The notes beneath the pieces were generated by a model that worked only from the letters and a program-made list of their open reading frames with translations, had not been told where the DNA came from and did no database searches. A stretch of 64,000 nt of DNA from Clostridiales bacterium (GTDB lineage: Bacteria; Bacillota; Clostridia; Oscillospirales; Oscillospiraceae), in the NCBI GenBank assembly GCA_004553495.1, contig SFLE01000010.1:9119-73118 (forward strand). The letters are read 5' to 3'. The number at the start of each line of letters is the position of its first letter. Position 1 is the first letter of the stretch. Made by a program: the position numbers and the translations under genes. Shown in pieces: positions 32,992 through 40,501 of the stretch.

Positions 32992-34266
32992 TCATTCGTC
33001 GAGCATTATATCGAGTATCTCCTCATCGGTCTCGCGCATACCCTCGCGGGCGAGCTGACCGACGGACTCTATCGTCTTTTCGACATCGTTTTTGAGTATA
33101 CCGTCGCCGCCGTGCAGAGCCTTGCCATTTTCGTAGAGGTCAAAGCCGAGCAGTCCCGCCTCGACGGCGGAGGCGATCTTCGTTGCGCATGAGGGCTTTG
33201 CACCGTCGCACACGGTGCCGGAGATCATGCCGAGCGTGTTCGTTATCGTCTGCGATACCGCCTCGTATGTGCCCTCGAGCAGCCATGCAACGCCCGCGGC
33301 GGCGCCGCATCCGGCGGACACCGCGCCGCAGAACGCGCTGAGCCTGCCGATGGGAGTTTTCTGATGTATGGTTATGAGATTTGAAACGACCAGCGCGCGC
33401 AGGAGCTGCTCGTGAGACGCGTGCATATCCAGCGCATACACGATGACCGGCAGGGAGGCGGTCATGCCCTGATTGCCGCTGCCGGAAACTATCACTACCG
33501 GAAGCTCGCAGCCGCTCATCCTCGCGTCTGAGCCGGCGGCAGCCTGAGCCCTCGCCCTGACGCGGACATCCTCGCCGCGCGTTTCCAGAAGCGTTTTTCC
33601 TATCGAAGCACCGTAGTCGCCGCGCAGCCCCTCCTCGCTTATCGCAAGGTTATATTCTATCTGCTTTTCGAGCATCGCGCTCACATCCTCTATGCGCACG
33701 CTCTCGGCAAAATCGAGAATGTCGCGCACATTCAGAACGCTGCGATCGGTCTCGCTTGAAGCGTCGTCGCCGCCGTCCTTTTTCAGCAGGATCTCGCCGT
33801 TCCGCTCGATGAGCACGATATTCGTGTGATAGTCGCATATGCGCAGACGAACGCAGTCACTGCCGGAATACAGGTGCAGGTCAATGTCAAGGAGCTTTCC
33901 GCTGTCGGATTTCATGACCGTCATCTGGCAGGCGTTTAAAAACTCCGATATTTTGTGAATGTCCTCGGGCTTTACATCGGCAAGCACCTCAAGCTGCCTG
34001 CCCTCGTTTCCGACCGCGGCACCGGCTGCTATCGCCGCAGCGATGCCCTTCATTCCGCCGGTGTTGGGAACGACAACGCTTTTTACATTTTTTATAATGT
34101 TTCCGCTTATAACGATGTCGATCTTATCCGGCATACTGCCAAGCACGGCACGCGCCTTTGCCGCGGCATATGCCATGGCGATCGGCTCGGTGCAGCCCAT
34201 TGCGGGTATCAGTTCTTCACGCAAAATTTGCAGATATTGCGCATACTTAACATCGCCAAGTTCCAT
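32992..34266 (-). CDS. UPF0597 / L-cysteine desulfidase family protein
   Basis: 424 residues, the length of the YhaM/CyuA (UPF0597) family. It is related to the alpha chain of iron-sulfur L-serine dehydratases and credited with degrading L-cysteine to pyruvate, ammonia and sulfide. Family marks are AMGCTEPIAMAYAAAKA at the N-terminus, VVPNTGGMKGIAAA, VSGSGNQGMTASLP, CGAVSAGCGAAAG and GMISGTVCDGAKPSCATK. The conserved cysteines (in GCTEP, CGA, CGA, VCDGAKPSC) would bind a 4Fe-4S cluster. ATG 34266 follows GGAGGG. Monocistronic. Serine as substrate is an alternative. Confidence 0.88.
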   Translation of the reverse strand: MELGDVKYAQYLQILREELIPAMGCTEPIAMAYAAAKARAVLGSMPDKIDIVISGNIIKNVKSVVVPNTGGMKGIAAAIAAGAAVGNEGRQLEVLADVKPEDIHKISEFLNACQMTVMKSDSGKLLDIDLHLYSGSDCVRLRICDYHTNIVLIERNGEILLKKDGGDDASSETDRSVLNVRDILDFAESVRIEDVSAMLEKQIEYNLAISEEGLRGDYGASIGKTLLETRGEDVRVRARAQAAAGSDARMSGCELPVVIVSGSGNQGMTASLPVIVYALDMHASHEQLLRALVVSNLITIHQKTPIGRLSAFCGAVSAGCGAAAGVAWLLEGTYEAVSQTITNTLGMISGTVCDGAKPSCATKIASAVEAGLLGFDLYENGKALHGGDGILKNDVEKTIESVGQLAREGMRETDEEILDIMLDE

Positions 34267-34367
34267 TATTCTTCCCTCCGGATAAATTTTCTCCGTGAAT
34301 ATTATAGCATCAAAAACCCAAATTGCATAGCAATTTCAACGGTTTGTGAAGATGTTGTCGAAATAGC

Positions 34368-34397
34368 TTGAATATAGCTGTAAAAGTGTGTTATAAT
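34368..34397 (+). promoter_or_regulatory. Promoter of PssA-like gene
   Basis: TTGAAT-N18-TATAAT with extended -10 (TGTTATAAT), 36 bases ahead of the TTG start. Confidence 0.6.
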
Positions 34398-34432
34398 CAG
34401 TGCGCAAAAAAAGTTTTTGTGGGGATGTTATT

Positions 34433-35050
34433 TTGATAGGTTTTTATAATTACACGGTCTGGCTGACATTCATAGGAATGTTGTCCTCGACAGTCGGCAT
34501 TGGCTTTGCCGTTGGAGGGAAGATAACGGCGGCGGTCATATGTCTCATGTTCTCCGGCTTCTGCGACATGTTCGACGGGATAGTCGCCAGAACTAAAAAG
34601 GATCGTACAGACGAGGAAAAGCGCTTCGGCATACAGCTTGACTCGCTCAGTGATATAGTCTGCTTCGGAGTTCTGCCGTTTGTCATCGGTGTGAGCCTCG
34701 GGGCAAATGCATGGTGGCAGATAGCAATAATGGCGCTGTTTGCCCTCGCGGGACTTATTAGGCTTGCCTATTATAATGTCACGGAGGAGACCCGCCAGCA
34801 GCAGACGAGCGAAAAGCGTAAGCATTATCTCGGCGTTCCGATAACATCATCGGCGCTGTCGGTGCCGCTGCTGTTCTGCTTCAAGAGTCTGCTGGGCGCG
34901 GCGTTCCCCGTGGCGTACACGGTGCTGCTGCTTGTTAACGGCGCGCTGTTTATTGTTCCCGTGCAGGTGAAAAAGCCGAGCAAGGCAGGTCTTGCAGTGA
35001 TGCTAGTACTGGGTATCATCTTCACGGCGCTCATACTCACATTCAGATAA
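34433..35050 (+). CDS. CDP-alcohol phosphatidyltransferase, PssA-like
   Basis: 205 residues with a TTG start (GGGGAT eight bases ahead); an upstream GTG at 34400 is less well placed. The CDP-alcohol transferase motif is present as FDGIVART...FGIQLDSLSD. It has the right DG, AR, G and two Asp residues, but 12 residues between AR and G instead of the usual 7-8. Six to seven helices follow. Family members make phosphatidylserine or phosphatidylglycerol phosphate from CDP-diacylglycerol; IQLDSLSDxxCFG favours serine as acceptor. Its product would feed the decarboxylase at 5983. Confidence 0.88.
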   Translation: MIGFYNYTVWLTFIGMLSSTVGIGFAVGGKITAAVICLMFSGFCDMFDGIVARTKKDRTDEEKRFGIQLDSLSDIVCFGVLPFVIGVSLGANAWWQIAIMALFALAGLIRLAYYNVTEETRQQQTSEKRKHYLGVPITSSALSVPLLFCFKSLLGAAFPVAYTVLLLVNGALFIVPVQVKKPSKAGLAVMLVLGIIFTALILTFR

Positions 35051-35063
35051 GCTGAGATTTGAA

Positions 35064-35098
35064 AAAATCAGCCGGTGTTTTGGTTCACCGGCTGATTT
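35064..35098 (+). terminator. Terminator of PssA-like gene
   Basis: AAAATCAGCCGGTG, 8-base loop, CACCGGCTGATTTT. Confidence 0.85.
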
Positions 35099-35233
35099 TA
35101 TTTTAAAAAGTATTTGCAGCCGCGGGATTTTAGCAGCACCAATGAGACCGATAGAAGAAGTTCGGGTTGATCATGGACCTCGTCGACTGGGATGCCAAAC
35201 TCGTCTCTTATTTTTCGTATTCGATAAAGAGCG

Positions 35234-35476
35234 GTGTTGAGCTCGATGGCATATATCAATGGCATAAACCTGCCCGGCTGGCATTTCCATTATCTCAGCG
35301 GAGACAAGACTCAGGGAGGTCATATTCTTGACCTTTCGAGCGATAAGCTGAGCGTCAAGATCAATAAAATCGAACGCTTTGATCTTACTCTGCCGACGAA
35401 TCCTGAGTTTGCAAAGCGCGACCTATGCGAAGACCTGAGCGCGAAAACGGCAGCCGTCGAGGACGTAAAAAAGTAA
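35234..35476 (+). pseudogene. Acetolactate decarboxylase, C-terminal fragment
   Basis: Eighty codons (AYINGINLPGWHFHYLSGD, then GGHILDLSSDKLSVKI) are the C-terminal third of alpha-acetolactate decarboxylase, including the zinc-binding HFHY and the GGHILD strand. The intact enzyme is about 240 residues. No start signal is present, and a different frame runs upstream (35174-35290, MDLVDWDAKLVSYF) that I do not recognise. It is a deletion remnant between two terminators. 35099-35233 holds no gene. Confidence 0.65.
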
Positions 35477-35495
35477 AAAATTCATATAAATATGG

Positions 35496-35525
35496 AAAAG
35501 CCACATCCCGCGGGATGTGGCTTTT
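35496..35525. terminator. Bidirectional terminator
   Basis: A 30-bp perfect palindrome, AAAAGCCACATCCCG and its complement. It serves the flavodiiron gene on the minus strand. Confidence 0.9.
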
Positions 35526-35535
35526 TTATGCGTTG

Positions 35536-37533
35536 TTATCTTACCGCGGGCTCAAAGGCTTCCTTGCCGTGATGGCATATCGGGCACACATAGTCCTCCG
35601 GAAGCTCACCGTCACACTCGACAAAGTGATCGCACACAGTGCACACATAGCCCTTTACGGGCTCCTTTACCTCGGGTACGATGTGCTCGAACTCTTCCTT
35701 GCCGTGCTTGCACAGCGGGCAAACGAAATCGTCGGGGAGCTCACTGCCCTCGTGGAAGTAGCCGCATACCTTGCAGACATAGCCCTCGCCCTGCTCGGCG
35801 GCGGGGTTCTTCTTGGGTTTTATGTGGGCATGGTAGTAGGCGTAGGTGCAGCTTCTCTCATCCGAGAGCACCCTCGCTTCAACGACATTTGCCACATACA
35901 GCACCTGAGTTTCGACATCGACGACATCTATGACCTCGCAGGACAGCACCGCGTTTGTGTGCTTTGTCACGAAAGAAATTCCGTTTGCGGTGCGGCCTAG
36001 ATCGGCAAAGCCCGTGAACTTGTCAGCATCTCGTCCGCTCTGGAAGCCGAAGTGTTTAAACAGGCCGTAGGGAGCCTCCTCGGTGATGATGGAGATGTTG
36101 AATTTGCCCGCCTTTGCGACCATGTCGCAGGTGTTGTTTTTCTTTATAACGGAAATGGTTATCTTCTTCGGGTCGCCCGCGGCTACCTGACCGGCGGTGT
36201 TTATAATGCAGCCGTAGTCCTTGCCGTCAACGCGCGTTGTGAGCACCTCAACTCCGTAGCTGAACTTCGTAAACGCTGCGTCATCGACATTCGCGGCCTG
36301 CACCGGCGCGGTATCGGCGATCACAGGAACGGTGGGGAGAATGTCGGCGGCTATCTCGTCGGCGAGAGCGTCGAGCTCGGAAAGCTGAGCGTTCGTTATG
36401 TCCGACTTGAGGGAGACGGTCTGACCGATAAACTCGGTGCCGCGCAGCTTTGAAAGCTGGTCCTTCATGAGCTTGCCGCTGGTGGCTGCCCACGAGCCGT
36501 TTTCGAGAATGGCGATCTTTCTGTTGCGGAGGTTGTGGTTTACAATATCGTGTACGAGGTTTTCCATGGTCACGAAAATGCCGGCGTTGTAGGTCGTCGA
36601 GGCAAAAACAAGGTGGCTGTACTTGAACGCGTCGGACAGAATATACGATGCCGGAGTTACCGATGTGTCGTACACCTTGACCTTCAGCCCGCGCTCAACG
36701 AGCTTGCAGGCGAGAATGTTTACTGTGTTTTCGGTGTGACCGTATACCGAGGCATAGGCTATCATAACGCCGTTTTCCTCGGGCGTGTAGGAGCTCCACT
36801 TGAGATATTTATCGAGGAAGTCGCCGAAATGGCTGCGCCATACAAAGCCGTGCAGCGGGCAGACATAGTTGAGCTCAAGTCCTGCCGCCTTTTTGAGCAC
36901 AGCCTGCACCTGCGCGCCGTATTTGCCGACGATGTTCGTGTAATAGCGCCGCGCCTCGTCAACGAAATCGGCGAAGAAATCCACCTCGTCGTTAAAAAGG
37001 CAGCCGTTGAGCGCACCAAAGGTGCCAAACGCGTCGGCGGAGAAAAGAATCTTATCGGTAAGGTCATAGGTCATCATCACCTCGGGCCAGTGCACCATGG
37101 GGGCCATCACAAAGGTGAATTCATGCCTGCCGGAGGAGAACTTGTCGTTCTCGGAAACGATATGGTATTTGAGCGTGTCCGACAGAGAGAAGAACTGACT
37201 GAGCATGGTCTTGATTTTGTCATTGCAGATTATTGTCAGCTCCGGATGCCTCAGCGTGAGCTCCTCGATGGTGGCAGCGTGATCGGGCTCCATGTGAGAG
37301 ATGACGAGATAGTCAAGGTCTCTGCCGCCCAGAGCATGGGCGAGGTTTTCGAAGAATGTGCGGCTTACCGCCTTGTCGACGGTGTCGAACAGAACGGTCT
37401 TTTCGTCGCACAGCAGGTAAGAGTTATACGAAACGCCGTCGGGAACGCCGTAAACGCCCTCGAAGCAGGCAAGGCGACGGTCGTCCGCACCTACCCATGT
37501 GAGATCATCGGTGACTTTTCTTGTGCAATACAT
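35536..37533 (-). CDS. Flavodiiron protein fused to flavin reductase and two rubredoxin domains
   Basis: 665 residues, four modules. The metallo-beta-lactamase-like diiron domain (1-250) has ligands in SHMEPDHAATI, APMVHWPEVM, FSADAFGTFG and CPLHGFVWR. A flavodoxin domain (about 255-400, IAYASVYGHTENTVNILA) binds FMN. A flavin-reductase-like domain (about 410-570, CIINTAGQVAAGDPKKITIS) follows. Two rubredoxins (about 590-660) each have two CxxC pairs (YVCKVCGYF/DFVCPLCKHG and YVCTVCDHF/DYVCPICHHG). It reduces O2 or NO to water or N2O in the cytoplasm of anaerobes. The fused reductase and rubredoxins should pass electrons from NAD(P)H without separate partners. A divergent Crp/Fnr gene and an operator suggest activation under stress. 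Confidence 0.95.
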   Translation of the reverse strand: MYCTRKVTDDLTWVGADDRRLACFEGVYGVPDGVSYNSYLLCDEKTVLFDTVDKAVSRTFFENLAHALGGRDLDYLVISHMEPDHAATIEELTLRHPELTIICNDKIKTMLSQFFSLSDTLKYHIVSENDKFSSGRHEFTFVMAPMVHWPEVMMTYDLTDKILFSADAFGTFGALNGCLFNDEVDFFADFVDEARRYYTNIVGKYGAQVQAVLKKAAGLELNYVCPLHGFVWRSHFGDFLDKYLKWSSYTPEENGVMIAYASVYGHTENTVNILACKLVERGLKVKVYDTSVTPASYILSDAFKYSHLVFASTTYNAGIFVTMENLVHDIVNHNLRNRKIAILENGSWAATSGKLMKDQLSKLRGTEFIGQTVSLKSDITNAQLSELDALADEIAADILPTVPVIADTAPVQAANVDDAAFTKFSYGVEVLTTRVDGKDYGCIINTAGQVAAGDPKKITISVIKKNNTCDMVAKAGKFNISIITEEAPYGLFKHFGFQSGRDADKFTGFADLGRTANGISFVTKHTNAVLSCEVIDVVDVETQVLYVANVVEARVLSDERSCTYAYYHAHIKPKKNPAAEQGEGYVCKVCGYFHEGSELPDDFVCPLCKHGKEEFEHIVPEVKEPVKGYVCTVCDHFVECDGELPEDYVCPICHHGKEAFEPAVR

Positions 37534-37567
37534 AGTAAACCTCCCAAAAATGTACTTTCTGTTTTAG

Positions 37568-37625
37568 ATTTTATCGAATTTATTGAGAAAAAACTGTGGC
37601 ATATACCACAACAATGTGATATAAT
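37568..37625. promoter_or_regulatory. Divergent promoters with Crp/Fnr-type operator
   Basis: TGTGG-N6-CCACA at 37595-37610 is a typical Crp/Fnr inverted repeat, centred at 37602.5. On the minus strand TAAAAT (37568-37573) is a -10 with a poor -35, giving a start near 37561. The operator centre is then at -41.5, the class II activator position. On the plus strand TGATATAAT (37617-37625) is an extended -10 for the regulator gene, whose -35 area is covered by the operator, which suggests self-repression. Confidence 0.7.
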
Positions 37626-37659
37626 GTGCAAAAATTCGTCGTTATAAGGAGGACGGACG

Positions 37660-38307
37660 GTGGAGCTTCAGAATGTTGAGCTTTTTAAGGGTGTCAGCTG
37701 CAGCAGCATCGACGCGATGGTGTGCTGCTTCCGGCCGGAGGTCAGGAAATTTAAAAAAGGAGACACCATACTCGTGTTCGAGCCGGAGATAAAAAGCCTG
37801 TGCGTTCTGCTCTCGGGCAAGGCGCATCTTTACTGTGTTGACAGCGAGGGGGAGTACACCTTGCTGGAAAACTACGGCGAAAATGATATTTTCGGCGAGG
37901 TGTTCACAATGCCGTACAGCGGGCTCGGCTATGTCGCGGAGGCGGACTCGGATTGCAGCGTTATGTTTTTCAAGATGAGCGCCGTGTACGGGAGGTGCCC
38001 CAACGCCTGCGAGCATCACACGCAGATAACGAAAAACCTGTTTGCGCTTTCGGCGAAGAAGGCGCAGATGATGGCGCTCAGGATAAACATGATAAGCAAA
38101 AAAACCGTGCGCCAGAAGCTTATAAGCTATTTTGAGTACCTTACGGAGAAAACGGGCAGCCCCAGCTTTGAAACGGAGCTGAGCCTGTCGCAGCTTGCAA
38201 ATTATCTCTGCGTTGACCGCACCAGTCTCATGCGCGAGCTGCGGCTCATGCGCGAGGAGGGACTCATAAGTTCCAGCGGAAGAAAAATTGAAATGCTGAC
38301 TATATAG
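37660..38307 (+). CDS. Crp/Fnr-family transcriptional regulator
   Basis: 215 residues with a GTG start behind AAGGAGG. The cNMP-like sensor barrel covers 1-125 (DTILVFEPEIKSLCVLLSGKA, NYGENDIFGEVF). The dimer helix is near 130-150. The winged helix-turn-helix is at about 165-212 (LSLSQLANYLCVDRTSLMRELRLM). There is no N-terminal cysteine cluster of the Fnr type; scattered cysteines (SCSSIDAMVCC near 10-20) are the only candidates for redox or metal sensing. It faces the flavodiiron gene across a shared operator and probably activates it. Confidence 0.92.
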   Translation: MELQNVELFKGVSCSSIDAMVCCFRPEVRKFKKGDTILVFEPEIKSLCVLLSGKAHLYCVDSEGEYTLLENYGENDIFGEVFTMPYSGLGYVAEADSDCSVMFFKMSAVYGRCPNACEHHTQITKNLFALSAKKAQMMALRINMISKKTVRQKLISYFEYLTEKTGSPSFETELSLSQLANYLCVDRTSLMRELRLMREEGLISSSGRKIEMLTI

Positions 38308-38321
38308 GAGGACAAAGAAAC

Positions 38322-39194
38322 ATGGGCAGCTATATCGTAACAACGGATTCCGGATGCGACCTGCCGCTTAGCTTTTGCAAAAGTCGGGACATTATTCCCA
38401 TCGCCATGAGCTATGCCATCGGCGACACGGAGTATACCGACACCATGGATCCCGCGGACCTCAAGGCTTTTTACGACGGAATGCGCGCGGGCGACGCACC
38501 GAAAACAAGTCAGGTCACGCCGTATAAGTTCATCGAATTCTGGACGCCGCTTCTTGAAAAGGGATTGCCGATAGTGCACATATCGCTCGGCAGCGGCATA
38601 TCCGGCACATGGGCAAACGCGGTGCAGGCGGCAAAGATGGTAACTCAGGAGCACCCAGATGCGGACATTCGCGTTATAGACTCAACCCTTGCGTCGGTGG
38701 GCTACGGAATGCTCGCCATCCTCGCCTCGGATATGCGCGACTGCGGCAGCTCAGCCGACGAGTGTCAGGCGCTTCTTGAAAAGGTCAAGGGCAATATAAA
38801 CACCTATTACACCACGGGCGACCTTACATATCTCTACCGCAGCGGCAGAGTAAGCCGCACTGGTATGACGATCGCGCACGCGCTGAATATTTGGCCCATT
38901 CTTAACCTTGACATTGACGGGCACCTAATCGTTCAGGCAAAGGAGCGCGGCAAGAAAAAGACCATAGAGCGCATACATAAGATAATAGGCGAGCTGAGCG
39001 TTGACCCCGAGGATCAAACGCTTTACATCTGCCACTCCGACATTGAGGAGGAGGCGCACCAGTTCGGCGATGAGATAAAGGAACTCTTCGGCTTCAGAGA
39101 TGTATTTTACACATACATAGGTACTACCATCGGTTCAAATTGCGGACCGGGGCTCATGGCGGCGTTTTTCGTCGGCAAAAAAAGAACGAAATGA
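38322..39194 (+). CDS. DegV family protein (fatty-acid binding)
   Basis: 290 residues. The DegV/FakB fold shows YIVTTDSGCDLPLSF at the start, GDAPKTSQVTPYKF, ISLGSGISGTWANA (the fatty-acid carboxylate site) and IGTTIGSNCGPGLMA near the end. Members bind a fatty acid and present it to the FakA kinase for phospholipid synthesis. AGGAGG lies nine bases ahead. It is 14 bases after the Crp/Fnr gene, so probably co-transcribed. Confidence 0.94.
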   Translation: MGSYIVTTDSGCDLPLSFCKSRDIIPIAMSYAIGDTEYTDTMDPADLKAFYDGMRAGDAPKTSQVTPYKFIEFWTPLLEKGLPIVHISLGSGISGTWANAVQAAKMVTQEHPDADIRVIDSTLASVGYGMLAILASDMRDCGSSADECQALLEKVKGNINTYYTTGDLTYLYRSGRVSRTGMTIAHALNIWPILNLDIDGHLIVQAKERGKKKTIERIHKIIGELSVDPEDQTLYICHSDIEEEAHQFGDEIKELFGFRDVFYTYIGTTIGSNCGPGLMAAFFVGKKRTK

Positions 39195-39204
39195 GGAAAA
39201 GACA

Positions 39205-39558
39205 GTGAAAGTTGAGTACATTGATTTTAAAACCGTAAGTCTTACGAGCAAGCTCGATACCACCATGGGTGCAGAGCTCAAGCTCACTCAGACCGGCAAG
39301 GTCTCCGTAAAGCTTCCCGAGGAGTGGAACGGCTTTGCGTTTTTGTATCTGAGCATAAAGATATGCGATCCCGAGGAGCGTTATTTCGTGTTCGACATAA
39401 CTACCGAGACTGTTATAAAGCTGCCCGACGAGGAAAAGGAATTTACCGAGGAGGCCATGAACGCGGGTATGGAGATCGCTCAGGAAAAGAGCTTTGAGTC
39501 TATCCGTGCAATATCCGTTGCAATGGGCATAAACGAGCTCGATCTTTCCGGTAAGTGA
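39205..39558 (+). CDS. Hypothetical 117-residue protein
   Basis: Not recognised. GTG start with GAGGAAAA ahead. The sequence is acidic and soluble, with beta-strand-like alternation in the first 75 residues (KVSVKLPEEWNGFAFLYLSI, YFVFDI) and a helical C-terminal 40. It has no signal peptide, membrane span or Cys/His motif. It lies between degV and the nucleotidyltransferase, with gaps of 10 and 1 bases, so it belongs to that operon. Confidence 0.7.
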   Translation: MKVEYIDFKTVSLTSKLDTTMGAELKLTQTGKVSVKLPEEWNGFAFLYLSIKICDPEERYFVFDITTETVIKLPDEEKEFTEEAMNAGMEIAQEKSFESIRAISVAMGINELDLSGK

Positions 39559-39559
39559 T

Positions 39560-40468
39560 ATGAAGGGACCGACTCTTGTCATAATGGCTGCCGGTATGGG
39601 CAGCAGATTCGGCGGCTTAAAGCAGATAACCGCCGTTGACGCGCAGGGGCACGCGATTATAGATTTTTCCATGTTCGATGCCTACCGCGCGGGCTTCCGC
39701 AGCATCGTTTTCATCATAAAGCATGAGATAGCCGACAGCTTCAAGGCGGCGGTGGGCAGCCGCATGGAAAAGTACTTCGATGTGAAGTATGTTTACCAGC
39801 AGCTCGATGTTCTGCCCGAGGGCTATTCGGTGCCGGAGGGCAGGGAAAAGCCGTGGGGCACCGGTCACGCGGTAATGTGCTGCCGCGGTGTCGTAAACGA
39901 GCCGTTTGCCGTTATAAACGCCGATGATTTCTACGGCGCAGGCGCGTATAAGGCGATGTACGATTTTCTCGGTGCGCCGCATGAGGCGGGCGAATACGCC
40001 ATGGTCGGCTACAAGCTCCGCAACACCGTCACCGAAAACGGCAGCGTTGCGCGCGGCGTGTGCGACATAGAAAACGGCTATCTTGCGGATATAACCGAGC
40101 GCACGCACATCGAAAAGCGCGGCGATGACGCTGCCTACACCGAGGACGGCGAGACCTTCGTTCCGCTGTCGGGCGATGCAACGGTGTCCATGAATTTCTG
40201 GGGCTTTTCGCCCATGATGCTCGATGAGCTTTATGCTCGTTTTCCCAAGTTTCTGGACGAAAACCTCCCTAAAAACCCGCTTAAATGCGAGTATTTCCTG
40301 CCGTTTGTCGCAAACGAGCAGCTTGAGGAGAAGAAGGCCACAGTGCGCATACTCGAATGCAATGAGACATGGTACGGCATGACCTACCGAGAGGATCTCG
40401 ACTCCGTTAAAAAGGCTATAGCCGATATGAAGGCGCGCGGGATATACCCCGAAAAACTCTGGGATTAA
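39560..40468 (+). CDS. Sugar nucleotidyltransferase family protein
   Basis: 302 residues. The N-terminal glycosyltransferase-A-like NTP binding loop VIMAAGMGSRFGGLKQ and the metal-binding AVINADDFYGAGAY (about 110-125) mark a nucleotide-sugar pyrophosphorylase relative. PWGTGHAVMCCRG lies between. It lacks a left-handed beta-helix or other second domain. The sugar substrate cannot be assigned. It starts one base after the preceding hypothetical gene and ends at a terminator. Confidence 0.88.
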   Translation: MKGPTLVIMAAGMGSRFGGLKQITAVDAQGHAIIDFSMFDAYRAGFRSIVFIIKHEIADSFKAAVGSRMEKYFDVKYVYQQLDVLPEGYSVPEGREKPWGTGHAVMCCRGVVNEPFAVINADDFYGAGAYKAMYDFLGAPHEAGEYAMVGYKLRNTVTENGSVARGVCDIENGYLADITERTHIEKRGDDAAYTEDGETFVPLSGDATVSMNFWGFSPMMLDELYARFPKFLDENLPKNPLKCEYFLPFVANEQLEEKKATVRILECNETWYGMTYREDLDSVKKAIADMKARGIYPEKLWD

Positions 40469-40471
40469 CAA

Positions 40472-40500
40472 AAAACTCAGGCTCAAAGAGCCTGAGTTTT
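40472..40500. terminator. Bidirectional terminator
   Basis: AAAACTCAGGCTC, loop AAA, GAGCCTGAGTTTT. It serves the nucleotidyltransferase gene (plus) and the coiled-coil membrane gene (minus). Confidence 0.9.
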
Positions 40501-40501
40501 T

